From Caulobacter mirabilis (GTDB lineage: Bacteria; Pseudomonadota; Alphaproteobacteria; Caulobacterales; Caulobacteraceae), in the NCBI RefSeq assembly GCF_002749615.1, contig NZ_CP024201.1, positions 3,348,001 to 3,412,000 on the forward strand: DNA of 64,000 bases, written 5' to 3'. Every line of letters starts with the position of its first letter. The stretch's first letter is position 1. The translations under genes were made by a program, and so were the position numbers. Shown here one piece after another: positions 24,689 through 33,022 of this stretch. The notes under the pieces were generated by a model. The model ran no database searches and was not told the origin of the DNA. It was given only the letters and a program-made list of their open reading frames with translations.

Positions 24689-27600
24689 TTAGTCTTCGAG
24701 GCTCAGGAGGGTGGCGTTGCCGCCGGCCGAGGTGGTGTCGACCGACAGGGTCCGCTCGACCGCGAACCGGGCCAGGTAGTGCGGGCCGCCGGCCTTGGGG
24801 CCGGTGCCGCTGAGGCCTTCGCCGCCGAACGGCTGAACGCCCACGACCGCGCCGATCATCGAGCGGTTGACGTACAGGTTGCCGACCTTGGCGTTGGCGC
24901 GGACGGTCTCGGCGGCCTCGCCGATCCGGCTGTGCAGGCCCATGGTCAGGCCGTAGCCTGAGGCGTTGATCCGCGCGACCAGCTTGTCCAGCTCGCCGGC
25001 CTTCCAGGTGACCACGTGCAGCACCGGGCCGAACCATTCGCGGGTCAGGTCCTCGACCCTGTCCAGGCCGATGACGGTCGGGGCGACGAAGGTCCCCTTC
25101 TCCGTCCCGGCCGGCAGGGCCAACTGGTGCAGGACCTTCGACCGGTTGGCCTCGATGTGGCCGTTCAGGTTGTCGCGGGCGGCCTCGTCGATCACCGGGC
25201 CGATGTCAGTCTCGATCTTGCCGGGATCGCCCAGGGTCAGCTCGGCCATGGCGCCCTGCAGCATCTCCAGCACCTTGTCGGCGATGTCCTCCTGCAGGCA
25301 CAGCAGACGCAGGGCCGAGCAGCGCTGGCCGGCGCTCTGGAAGGCCGAGATGATCACGTCGTTGACGACCTGCTCCGGCAGGGCGGTGGAGTCGACGATC
25401 ATGGCGTTCAGGCCGCCGGTCTCGGCGATCAGCGGGACCAGCGGACGACGCTCGTCCTCCAGCAGGGTCTTGGCGATGCGGCGGGCGGTGGCGGTCGAGC
25501 CGGTGAACACCACGCCGTGGGTGCGAATGTCCTCGGTCAGGGCCTGGCCGGCGGCCGGACCGCCCGGGACCAGGTGGAAGACATCGCCCGGCACGCCGGC
25601 TTCGAGCAGCAGCTTGGCGGCCGCGAAGGCGATCAGCGGGGTCTGCGGCGCCGGCTTGGCCACGACGCTGTTGCCGGCGACCAGGGCGGCGGCGACCTGG
25701 CCCAGGAAGATGGCCAGCGGGAAGTTCCACGGGCTGATCGCGGCGAACACGCCCCGGCCGGCCAGGGTCAGCTCGTTGCGCTCGCCCGTCGGGCCCGGCA
25801 GCGGGACCGGCGCGAAGGTCTCGCGCGCCCGCACCGCGTAGTAGCGGCAGAAGTCGACCGCCTCGCGCACCTCGGCCAGGGCGTCGGGGATCGACTTGCC
25901 CGCCTCGCGGATGGCCAGGGCCATCAGTTCGACCCGGTCGCGCTCCATCAGGTCGGCCATCGTCTCCAGGACGGCGGCGCGCTCCTCGACCGGGCGCAGC
26001 GACCAGCCGTGCTGGGCGGCGGCGGCCAGGCCGATGGCGCGCTGGACGTCGGCGACCGAGGCCTCGACCACCGTGCCCACCGTCCGCGAGGTGTCGGCCG
26101 GATCGACCACCGGCTCGGCGGCGCCGTTGACGGTCTTGCCGCCGATCAGCGGGGCGGCGGCGTGGCTCTTGGCCCAGACCTTGGCCATGTCGGCGACCAG
26201 CCCGTCGACGAAGGCGCGGTCGGTCAGGTCCAGGCCGGCGGAGTTGCGGCGTTCGGGGGCGTAGAGGTCCATGGGCGTGGGGATCCGGCTGTGCGGTTGG
26301 AGGCCGGCGGCCTCGACGATGGCGACGGGGTCGGCGAGCAGCTCGTCGTCGGAGATGCTGTCGTCGGCGATCTGGTGGACGAAGCTGGTGTTGGCGCCGT
26401 TCTCGAGCAGGCGACGGACCAGGTAGGCGAGCAGGTCGCGATAGCCGCCGACCGGGGCGTAGACCCGGGCCGACACGCCCTTCTCGGCGATGATCCGCTC
26501 ATAGAGGCCCGCGCCCATGCCGTGCAGGCGCTGGAACTCGAAGTCGCGGCGGTCGCCGGCCCAGTCGAGGATGGTCGCCACGGTCAGGGCGTTGTGGGTG
26601 GCGAAGGCCGGATAGATGCCCGGCGAGGCCAGCATCGCCTTGGCGCAGGCGAGGTAGGACACGTCGGTCGCCGGCTTGCGGGTGAACAGCGGATAGCTCG
26701 GCTGGCCGCGCTCCTGGGCCCGCTTGATCTCGGTGTCCCAGTAGGCGCCCTTGACCAGACGCACGGTGATCCGGCGGCCGGTGTCGAGGCCCAGCTGGTT
26801 GACCCAGGCGACCACGGCCGGCGCGCGGCGCTGGTAGGCCTGCACCGCCATGCCCAGCCCGTCCCAGCCGGCCAAGTCCGGATCGGCGGCGACGGCGGCG
26901 ATGATGTCGAGGCTCATCTCCAGCCGCTCGGCCTCCTCGGCGTCGATGGTCAGGCCGATGCCGTGCAGCTTGGCCAGCCGCGCCAGGCGCAGGGTCCGCT
27001 CGATCAGCTCGGGAACACAGCGGTAGTCCTGGCCGGTCTCGTAGCGCGGGTGGATGGCCGACAGCTTCACCGAGATGCTGTCGCGGGCGTGCATCTCGCC
27101 CTTCCCGCCCTCGGACTTGCCGATGACCTCGATGGCGTCGACGTAGGCCTGCAGGTAGCGGTCGGCGTCGGCCGCCGTCTTGGCCGCCTCGCCCAGCATG
27201 TCGAAACTGTGCCGGAAGGCCGCCGAGCCGCCGCGGTCGGCGCGCTTCAGGGCCTCCTCGATGTCGCGGCCCAGGACGAAGGCCTCGCCCATCATCTGCA
27301 TGGCGGTGGCCACGGCCTTCAGGATCGCCGGCTCGCCCAGGCGGGCGACCAGCTTCTTCAGCGTGCCGGCTTCCTCGTCCATCAGGCTGCGCGCCAGGAT
27401 CAGGCCGAGCGTCGCCGAGTTGACCAGCACCGAGTCCGAGGCGCCCTTGTGCGCCTTCCAGTCGGCCCGCCCCAGCTTGTCGCGGACCAGCTCGGCGGCG
27501 GTGATCGTGTCCGGCACCCGCAGGTAGGCTTCTGCCAGCGACAGCAGGGCCACGCCCTCTTCCGTCGTCAGGCTGTATTCCTGCAGGAACTGCTCGACCC

Positions 27601-27820
27601 AGCCCTCGGACCCGGCCTTGCGCAGGTCGGCCAGCAGGGCCTTGGCCTGGACCTCGACCCGGGCGCGGCCCGCGGCGTCCAGCCGGGCGTCGGGAACCAG
27701 GGCGGCCAGCCGCTCGGCCTCGGGCGCGCGGTACAGCGGCGCGATCGCGGCGCGGAGGGCGGCCAGCGCGGCAGAGGCGGCGGGAAGATGGGCCGACGGA
27801 CGAGCCTTGGCGGACGGCAT
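24689..27820 (-). CDS. putA: Bifunctional proline dehydrogenase / L-glutamate gamma-semialdehyde dehydrogenase
   Basis: Oxidises proline to glutamate in two steps using FAD then NAD. The 1043-residue product lacks the N-terminal ribbon-helix-helix repressor domain of E. coli PutA, hence is the shorter bifunctional class. The PRODH barrel has RLVKGAYWDTEIKRAQERG and EFQRLHGM; the aldehyde dehydrogenase half has ISPWNFPLAIFLGQ, the glutamate in IAETGGLNAM and the catalytic cysteine in SAGQRCSALRLL. The ATG at 27820 is favoured because the frame upstream is the divergent regulator's leader. The lrp-type regulator is divergent, matching PutR-controlled putA. Confidence 0.95.
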   Translation of the reverse strand: MPSAKARPSAHLPAASAALAALRAAIAPLYRAPEAERLAALVPDARLDAAGRARVEVQAKALLADLRKAGSEGWVEQFLQEYSLTTEEGVALLSLAEAYLRVPDTITAAELVRDKLGRADWKAHKGASDSVLVNSATLGLILARSLMDEEAGTLKKLVARLGEPAILKAVATAMQMMGEAFVLGRDIEEALKRADRGGSAAFRHSFDMLGEAAKTAADADRYLQAYVDAIEVIGKSEGGKGEMHARDSISVKLSAIHPRYETGQDYRCVPELIERTLRLARLAKLHGIGLTIDAEEAERLEMSLDIIAAVAADPDLAGWDGLGMAVQAYQRRAPAVVAWVNQLGLDTGRRITVRLVKGAYWDTEIKRAQERGQPSYPLFTRKPATDVSYLACAKAMLASPGIYPAFATHNALTVATILDWAGDRRDFEFQRLHGMGAGLYERIIAEKGVSARVYAPVGGYRDLLAYLVRRLLENGANTSFVHQIADDSISDDELLADPVAIVEAAGLQPHSRIPTPMDLYAPERRNSAGLDLTDRAFVDGLVADMAKVWAKSHAAAPLIGGKTVNGAAEPVVDPADTSRTVGTVVEASVADVQRAIGLAAAAQHGWSLRPVEERAAVLETMADLMERDRVELMALAIREAGKSIPDALAEVREAVDFCRYYAVRARETFAPVPLPGPTGERNELTLAGRGVFAAISPWNFPLAIFLGQVAAALVAGNSVVAKPAPQTPLIAFAAAKLLLEAGVPGDVFHLVPGGPAAGQALTEDIRTHGVVFTGSTATARRIAKTLLEDERRPLVPLIAETGGLNAMIVDSTALPEQVVNDVIISAFQSAGQRCSALRLLCLQEDIADKVLEMLQGAMAELTLGDPGKIETDIGPVIDEAARDNLNGHIEANRSKVLHQLALPAGTEKGTFVAPTVIGLDRVEDLTREWFGPVLHVVTWKAGELDKLVARINASGYGLTMGLHSRIGEAAETVRANAKVGNLYVNRSMIGAVVGVQPFGGEGLSGTGPKAGGPHYLARFAVERTLSVDTTSAGGNATLLSLED

Positions 27821-27953
27821 GGGCGAAACCACCGTTCTGAGACTGAATATTTCCGGCTTATGCGCCGGTTCTCGAAGAATGTGCTCGGTATCTCGGGGCC
27901 TTGATCCGATGTATCGTCGGCGAAACGCGATCTGCCCGAAGGACATTCGACGA
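27821..27953. promoter_or_regulatory. putA / lrp divergent control region
   Basis: The 133-base gap contains CCGGC-TTATGC-GCCGG (27872-27887 approximately), a dyad flanked by A/T-rich sequence (GAATATTT before it), as expected for an Lrp/AsnC-family operator. The regulator's SD is GAAGGA about ten bases before its ATG. Confidence 0.4.
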
Positions 27954-28409
27954 ATGCTCGACGACATCGACCGGCGCATGCTGCGCGTGCTGCAGCAGGA
28001 CGGCCGGATCACCAACCAGGACCTGGCCGCCGCGGTGGGCCTCTCCCCCGCCGCCAGCCACGATCGGTTCCGGCGCCTGCGCGAGCGCGGCTACATCACC
28101 GGCTTCGCCGCCCTGCTGGACCCGGAGAAGATCGACCGGGCGCTGCTGATCTTCGTCGAGATCCAGCTCGACCGCACAACGGCCGACACCTTCGAAAGGT
28201 TCGCCGCCACGGTGAAGCGGACCCCGGAGATTCAGGAATGCCACATGGTGGCGGGCGGCTTCGACTACCTGATCAAGGCGCGGGTATCGGACATGGCCGC
28301 CTACCGGGCGTTCCTAGGGGAGACCCTGGTGAACCTCCCGGGCGTGCGCGAGACGCGGACCTACGCGGTGCTGGAGGAGGTGAAGAATACGGTGGTGCTG
28401 GGGGTGTAG
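27954..28409 (+). CDS. putR: Lrp/AsnC-family regulator, probable proline-responsive PutR
   Basis: A 151-residue transcriptional regulator: N-terminal HTH (LDDIDRRMLRVLQQDGRITN, then LAAAVGLSPAASHDRFRRL) and C-terminal RAM ligand-binding domain (ECHMVAGGFDYLIKARV). Being divergent from putA, it is likely the proline-dependent activator known as PutR in other alphaproteobacteria; that name is inference from position. The ATG at 27954 is chosen for its SD; longer upstream starts lack one. Its last 49 bases overlap the end of the opposite-strand gene. Confidence 0.88.
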   Translation: MLDDIDRRMLRVLQQDGRITNQDLAAAVGLSPAASHDRFRRLRERGYITGFAALLDPEKIDRALLIFVEIQLDRTTADTFERFAATVKRTPEIQECHMVAGGFDYLIKARVSDMAAYRAFLGETLVNLPGVRETRTYAVLEEVKNTVVLGV

Positions 28410-29050
28410 GTCGCCGTGATGACGATGCCGATCGGAACCGTCGACTTGGAAGCGGCGCGCCGGTAGGCCGCCTCGGCTTCTCGCTGGTCGGCGACAGTCA
28501 GCTGCTCGAAACCTGCGAGAAAGCTCGCTCGTTCCTTGGCGCCGCGGGCGCACCATCGTTCCCAGTCAGGGGTGCGGCCATCGAGAGACGCACGCCGCCT
28601 CATCCATTCGGCCAGGTCGTCTAGTTCGGATGCCGCCTGCCAGTCCGTCCTGCCAAGCTGGTCCTCCAAGCAGAACTTCCACCACCAGGCGAAGATGCTG
28701 CCAAACAGATCAAGCACGACCTGATCGCATAGCCGATGACACCTGAGCATTACGGCCAATCTCTCGTAGAACCTGATGACCGATCGATGCGCGTGGCGCG
28801 GATCTTCCCCGGACGGTCGAGGCGCCTCTCCCAGTTCGGCGAAGCTCAGCAGCATCCGCGTCTTCAGATAGTCCCGCGCATCGTTCCGCGCGGTGACCAG
28901 CGCCGGGCCGTTGAACTCGTTGAAGAAGGACATCGTGGTCGCCCAGCGTGTCTCGGCCGCATGCGCCCTGAAGGTGAAAAAGCCTATCGCGGCCGCGCTG
29001 ACGACGCCGATGAAACCTCCGACCAACGCCGCATTGAGTTCTTCAGTCAT
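28361..29050 (-). CDS. Hypothetical membrane-anchored protein (DUF4760-like)
   Basis: A 229-residue protein starting at the ATG at 29050, with a hydrophobic helix at about 6-28 (AALVGGFIGVVSAAAIGFFT) and a helical cytoplasmic region with IRFYERLAVMLRCHRLCDQV and FAWWWKFCLEDQLGR. Such a layout recalls DUF4760 proteins; this is a tentative comparison. The last 16 residues are encoded antisense to the end of the lrp gene, so the natural C-terminus may have been lost. The gene seems less GC-rich than its surroundings and lies between the lrp gene and a decayed copy of its 3' end, suggesting insertion or duplication. Confidence 0.6.
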   Translation of the reverse strand: MTEELNAALVGGFIGVVSAAAIGFFTFRAHAAETRWATTMSFFNEFNGPALVTARNDARDYLKTRMLLSFAELGEAPRPSGEDPRHAHRSVIRFYERLAVMLRCHRLCDQVVLDLFGSIFAWWWKFCLEDQLGRTDWQAASELDDLAEWMRRRASLDGRTPDWERWCARGAKERASFLAGFEQLTVADQREAEAAYRRAASKSTVPIGIVITATYTPSTTVFFTSSSTA

Positions 29051-29237
29051 GCCCACCCCGCCCGAGAACGACGTTATACAAACTGACGCCGCCAGAGCCA
29101 GCCTCCGCCGTCGCAAGGATCATTCGAAGCCGTCGCTCGGAACCTTGACTGACCCGGTTCGTCCGGTGCGCCGGCATCCATGAGATCGAAGGACGGGTCC
29201 CCCTGCACTGAAAGCGGAACCGTGCGCGGCAGAGCCG
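29051..29237. other. Interval upstream of the decayed lrp copy
   Basis: No gene is supported in these 187 bases. The last 55 or so may be the more decayed continuation of the lrp relic (both start GAGATC and both run into GTGAAGCG). The minus-strand promoter of the hypothetical gene must lie here but no clear boxes are seen. Confidence 0.4.
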
Positions 29238-29370
29238 GTGAAGCGATCGCCTGAAATCCAGGCGCGCCACCTGGTCCCCGGCGGCTTCGGCGGCCTACCG
29301 GACGTTTCTAGGCGGAACGTGGCCCTACGCCGCGCCGGAAGAGGTCCAGAACACGGTGGTCACGAGGGTC
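29238..29370 (+). pseudogene. Decayed duplicate of the 3' end of the lrp/AsnC gene
   Basis: The stretch reads GTGAAGCG..CC.GA.AT.CAGG...GCCAC.TGGT and GGCGGCTTCG, CCTACCGG.CGTT.CTAGG, then GA.GAGGT..AGAA.ACGGTGGT, matching positions 28211-28409 of the intact gene with substitutions and internal deletions. Translation gives VKRSPEIQARHLVPGGFGG against VKRTPEIQECHMVAGGFDY in the intact gene. Weaker similarity reaches back to about 29180. It is a relic with no start or domain integrity. Confidence 0.75.
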
Positions 29371-29399
29371 TGCCGGGAAGCGCCCGCCCCTCCCCCAGG

Positions 29400-29996
29400 T
29401 CAGTCGACGAACCCCCGCACGATCAGGTCGACATAGGTCTCGCTGTCCGCCCAGCGGTACTCGCTGACGGTCACGAGCATATGGACGATCCCGTTCAGCG
29501 CGCACAGCAGCGCTTCGCCTTCCCGAAGGTAGTCGCCGCCGGGATCGCCCCGGGCCGCGGCGATCAGCGGCGCGAAGCGGGCGTAGGACGCGACGACGTC
29601 GGTTTCCTCGATGAACCAGGGATCGTCCTCGTGCTCCCGCCGGTCCTCGATCATGAACACCATCCGGTAGCGGTCCGGGAACCTCAGCCAGTACCCGACC
29701 AGGGCGTTCGCGACCTTCCTGAGCCGTTCCTTCGGGTCGGCCTCACTGGCGACCGCGGCGTCCATCTCCGCGGTCAGCGGATCGAAGGCCTGCGACCAAA
29801 GCGCACGAATGATGGCTGTCTTGCCCGGGAAATAGCCGTAGAGGGTCATGGTCGGAATGCCGGCGCGGGCAGCGATCGCCCGGATGCTGAGTCCGGCCAC
29901 TCCCTTGGTTTCAAAGAGTTCGAGCGCAGCCTCCAGGACGCGCGCCCGCCCCTCTTCCTGGCGTTGGCGTGGGGTCGCGCGGAGCGGCTGGCGCAT
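29400..29996 (-). CDS. TetR-family transcriptional repressor
   Basis: A 198-residue regulator. The N-terminal HTH reads VLEAALELFETKGVAGLSIR and AIAARAGIPTMTLYGYFPGK; the C-terminal ligand domain contains RYRMVFMIEDRREHEDDPWF. The ATG at 29996 is preceded by AGGAGG on its strand; the frame is open upstream but has no start with an SD. It is divergent from the amine oxidase gene and the three dyads between the two are its probable operators. Confidence 0.9.
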   Translation of the reverse strand: MRQPLRATPRQRQEEGRARVLEAALELFETKGVAGLSIRAIAARAGIPTMTLYGYFPGKTAIIRALWSQAFDPLTAEMDAAVASEADPKERLRKVANALVGYWLRFPDRYRMVFMIEDRREHEDDPWFIEETDVVASYARFAPLIAAARGDPGGDYLREGEALLCALNGIVHMLVTVSEYRWADSETYVDLIVRGFVD

Positions 29997-30011
29997 CGAT
30001 CCTCCTGAAAT

Positions 30012-30079
30012 CGTACTTGTACGAAAGCGCTTGACGCAGTCCGTACAAGTACGAATAACCACGTTCGTACAAGTACGAG
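30012..30079. promoter_or_regulatory. Three copies of a TetR-type operator
   Basis: TCGTACTTGTACGA (30012-30025), CCGTACAAGTACGA (30042-30055) and TCGTACAAGTACGA (30066-30079) are near-perfect dyads of CGTAC-NN-GTACG. Centres are 30 and 24 bases apart. The middle copy sits between a TTGACGC -35 box (30032-30038) and a GAATAAC -10-like sequence (30054-30060), where binding would block the amine oxidase promoter; the first lies 15 bases before the TetR start, suggesting autoregulation. Confidence 0.8.
30032..30060 (+). promoter_or_regulatory. Probable promoter of the amine oxidase gene
   Basis: TTGACGC (30032-30038) matches the Caulobacter sigma-70 -35 box exactly; GAATAAC at 30054-30060 is an imperfect -10 with a spacing of about 15. 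The gene start lies 68 bases downstream. Confidence 0.5.
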
Positions 30080-30127
30080 CCGGATAACAACCAAGCCCGG
30101 CCGGGTCTAGTCCACAGGGAGGGTTAG

Positions 30128-31600
30128 ATGAGGAACCGTCAAAGACAATCGAGCCGGGAAGCCAGCCTTTCCCGCAGAGCAGCGCTGGGCATGGCGGCGG
30201 CGGGGGCCGCCGGCCTGACCACCCTGCCAGCGGTCTCCCAGGCCGCCGCAACCGGAGCCAGGACCGTCGACGTCGTCATCGTCGGCGCCGGTTTCGCGGG
30301 CCTGACCGCCGCCCGCCAGCTGCGCGCCGCCGGGCGCAGCGTCGTGGTCCTGGAGGCGGACGACCGCGTGGGCGGACGCACCAAGGCCGGGACGGTCGCC
30401 GGCGAGACCGTCGACCTTGGCGGCCAATGGGTCGGCCCGGCCCAGACCCGCCTCCTGGCCCTGGCCAAGGAGTTCGGCGTGGCGACCTATCCGCAGTACG
30501 ACAAGGGCCAGAACCTTATCGACATCGCCGGCCATCGCGCCGCCTACGAGGGCGAGACGCCGGCCCTCGATCCCGCCGCCATGGGCGAGTTCGCCGAGGT
30601 GATCGGCAAGATCGAGACCCTGTCCGCCGCCACCTCGATGCCGCGCCCGTGGGAGGGGGCGGCGGCGGCCGAGCAGGACGCCCAGACCATCGAGAGCTGG
30701 CTGCTGCTCAACGCCAAGTCCCCGGCCGTGCGGTCGGCGATCCGGCTGCTCGTCCGGGCGGTCTTCTCCGCGGAGACCAGCCAGATCTCCCTCCTCTACT
30801 TCCTCGCCTACGCTTCGGCCGGCGGCGGGTTCAGCGCCCTCATCGCCACGCGCGGCGGGGCCCAGGACTCCCTGTTCGACGGCGGCGTCTGGCAGCTGGC
30901 GGCCCGAATGGCGAAGGATCTCGGCGCGGCCGTGGTCCTGAACGCCAAGGTCGAGTCGATCGCCCAGGACGGAACCGGCGTCACCGTCACCACGAACACA
31001 GGCGCCTGGCGAGGCCGCTATGGGGTGGTCACCGCGCCCCCCGCCCTCGCCTCGCGCATCGACTACACGCCCGCCCTGCCGGCCCGGCGCGACGGCCTCA
31101 CCCAGCGCATGCCCCTGGGCTGCGTGATCAAGACCCACATCGCCTATTCGCGCCCGTTCTGGCGTGAGCAGGGCCTGACCGGATTGGTGCTGTCCGACCG
31201 GACCGAGTTCGGCCCCTGGTTCGACCACTCCCCCCGTCACGGGACGACCGGCTCGCTGGTCGGATTCTTCGACGGCGGCCCGGCGCAGCGCTGGGCGGAC
31301 CAGCCGCCGGAAGCGCGGCGCGACCGGGTCCTGAAGGACATCGCCCAGTACTTCGGCGACGCCGCGCTGTCGCCCATCGACTACGTCGAGGAGGTCTGGA
31401 CCCGGACTCCGCTGCATCGCGGCGGCTATGTCTCCGTACCAGGCCCCGGCGTCCTGACCGCCTTCGGCCCCGCGCTGTTGGAGCCGGTCGGCCGCATCCA
31501 CTGGGCCGGAACCGAGACCGCCGAGGCCTGGGCCGGCTACATCGACGGCGCGGTCCGTTCGGGCGAACGGGTCGCCGAGGTGGTGGGGGCGTTGCTCTGA
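30128..31600 (+). CDS. Tat-exported flavin monoamine oxidase family protein
   Basis: FAD-dependent amine oxidase of 490 residues. The N-terminus carries a twin-arginine signal (SLSRRAALGMAAAGAAGL), so the folded flavoprotein goes to the periplasm. The FAD-binding motif is VVIVGAGFAGLTAARQL followed by ADDRVGGRTKAG and the family patch DLGGQWVGPAQTR. The C-terminal FAD contact reads GRIHWAGTETAEAWAGYIDG. The start ATG at 30128 is preceded by GGGAGGG. The substrate is probably a primary amine or polyamine, which I cannot settle. The divergent TetR gene is the likely regulator. Confidence 0.9.
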   Translation: MRNRQRQSSREASLSRRAALGMAAAGAAGLTTLPAVSQAAATGARTVDVVIVGAGFAGLTAARQLRAAGRSVVVLEADDRVGGRTKAGTVAGETVDLGGQWVGPAQTRLLALAKEFGVATYPQYDKGQNLIDIAGHRAAYEGETPALDPAAMGEFAEVIGKIETLSAATSMPRPWEGAAAAEQDAQTIESWLLLNAKSPAVRSAIRLLVRAVFSAETSQISLLYFLAYASAGGGFSALIATRGGAQDSLFDGGVWQLAARMAKDLGAAVVLNAKVESIAQDGTGVTVTTNTGAWRGRYGVVTAPPALASRIDYTPALPARRDGLTQRMPLGCVIKTHIAYSRPFWREQGLTGLVLSDRTEFGPWFDHSPRHGTTGSLVGFFDGGPAQRWADQPPEARRDRVLKDIAQYFGDAALSPIDYVEEVWTRTPLHRGGYVSVPGPGVLTAFGPALLEPVGRIHWAGTETAEAWAGYIDGAVRSGERVAEVVGALL

Positions 31601-31619
31601 ACGCCCTCCGCACCGCGTC

Positions 31620-32870
31620 CTAGACCGCGACCACCAGCTCCCGATAGCGGTCCTGCCGCTTCGGGTCCTTCACCGGCGCGGTGGTGATCAGCTCGATCCC
31701 CGGCCAGCGGTCGGCCACGGCGTCGAAGGCCAGCTTGGCCTCGTAGCGGGCCAGGGCCGAGCCGATGCAGAAGTGCGGCCCCGCGCCGAAGGACAACAGC
31801 GGGACCGGCATCTTCCGCTGGATGTCGAAACGGTCGCCGTCCTCGAACACCGCCGGATCGCGGTTGGCGGCGCCCAGGCCGACGCGGACCGTGTCGCCGG
31901 CCTTCAGCACCTTGCCGCCCAGTTCTACGTCCTGCGTGCAACGCCGGTTGGTCGAGGTCGACTGGGTCGGGTGGTGGAAGCGCAGGATTTCCTCGACCGC
32001 CCCGTTCAGCAGCGAGCGGTCGGCGACCAGATCGCGCCACTGGTCCGGATGCGACAGCAGCAGATACAGCCCGCTGGAGATGAACCGCTCCGTCGTCGTG
32101 CCGGCGGCCGTGTAGATGGTGCTGATCGCCGAGGAGAGCTCCCGCTCGGTCAGCCGGTCGCCGGCCTGCTCCAGCGCCAGCAGCTCGCTGATCAGGTCGT
32201 CCTTGGGCGCCGCGCGGCGCCGCGCGATCAGCTCGCGCATGAAGGTCCCGACCCAGCGGCCCGCCTCCACCGCCTCGGCCCAGCTCTCGTCCGAGGTCTT
32301 GGGCTGCATCAGGGCGGCGGTGCGCTCGAAGGCGGTGCGGAACTGGTCACGGGCCTCGCTCGGGATGCCGATGATCTCGCTGGCGACGATGATCGGCACA
32401 TGAAAGGCGAAGTCGGTGATCAGGTCGAAGCGGCCCCTACGCCCGGCCTCGTCGAGCAGGCCGTCGACCACCTCGCGGATGCGGCCCTGGCGCTCCTCGA
32501 TGTTGCGTTTCGAGAAGGCCGAGACGACCAGTTGGCGGATGCGGGTGTGGTCCGGCGCGTCCATCTGGTTGAACGACTGGGCCAGGGACTTGGAAAGCCC
32601 CTGCTCGCTCTTCGATTGGCCGCCCTCGCCGCCCGCCTTGGCCAGAGGATTGGCCCCGCCCCAGCCGGCCGCCATGCTCGAGAACCGCACCGGGTCCTTC
32701 AGGACCTCGGCGCAGTCGGCGTAGCGGGTCAGGAACCAGAAGCCGTGCCGCGACCAGTGGACCGGATCCTCCGCCCGCAGCCGGTTGAGCGTCGCGACCG
32801 GATCGTTCTCGAAGTCGTAGGCGTAGAGATCCGGCTGAAAGGCCCCCGCCGTCTCGATGGTCCCGTCCAT
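31620..32870 (-). CDS. Cytochrome P450
   Basis: Soluble bacterial class I P450 of 416 residues. The heme-cysteine loop is FGAGPHFCIGSALARYEA, the ExxR motif is EEILR, and the I-helix is YTAAGTTTER (the oxygen-activating AG.TT pattern). The ATG at 32870 is preceded by GGGGGAA; the frame is open upstream without an SD. It is convergent with the amine oxidase, 19 bases apart. No ferredoxin is encoded beside it, so its redox partner must lie elsewhere. Substrate unknown. Confidence 0.93.
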   Translation of the reverse strand: MDGTIETAGAFQPDLYAYDFENDPVATLNRLRAEDPVHWSRHGFWFLTRYADCAEVLKDPVRFSSMAAGWGGANPLAKAGGEGGQSKSEQGLSKSLAQSFNQMDAPDHTRIRQLVVSAFSKRNIEERQGRIREVVDGLLDEAGRRGRFDLITDFAFHVPIIVASEIIGIPSEARDQFRTAFERTAALMQPKTSDESWAEAVEAGRWVGTFMRELIARRRAAPKDDLISELLALEQAGDRLTERELSSAISTIYTAAGTTTERFISSGLYLLLSHPDQWRDLVADRSLLNGAVEEILRFHHPTQSTSTNRRCTQDVELGGKVLKAGDTVRVGLGAANRDPAVFEDGDRFDIQRKMPVPLLSFGAGPHFCIGSALARYEAKLAFDAVADRWPGIELITTAPVKDPKRQDRYRELVVAV

Positions 32871-33022
32871 GATCGTTCCCCCGTCTTTCGGCGGATGATC
32901 GATCAGGCGCGGCGGAACGCCAAGGGCTCTAAGGATTGTTGGCGCCGCCTTGCGTCCTTCGACAGCCATGCTACGCATCCAAGGTTGTCTTGCGTTCGCC
33001 TTCAACATCGAGGGGAATTGTG

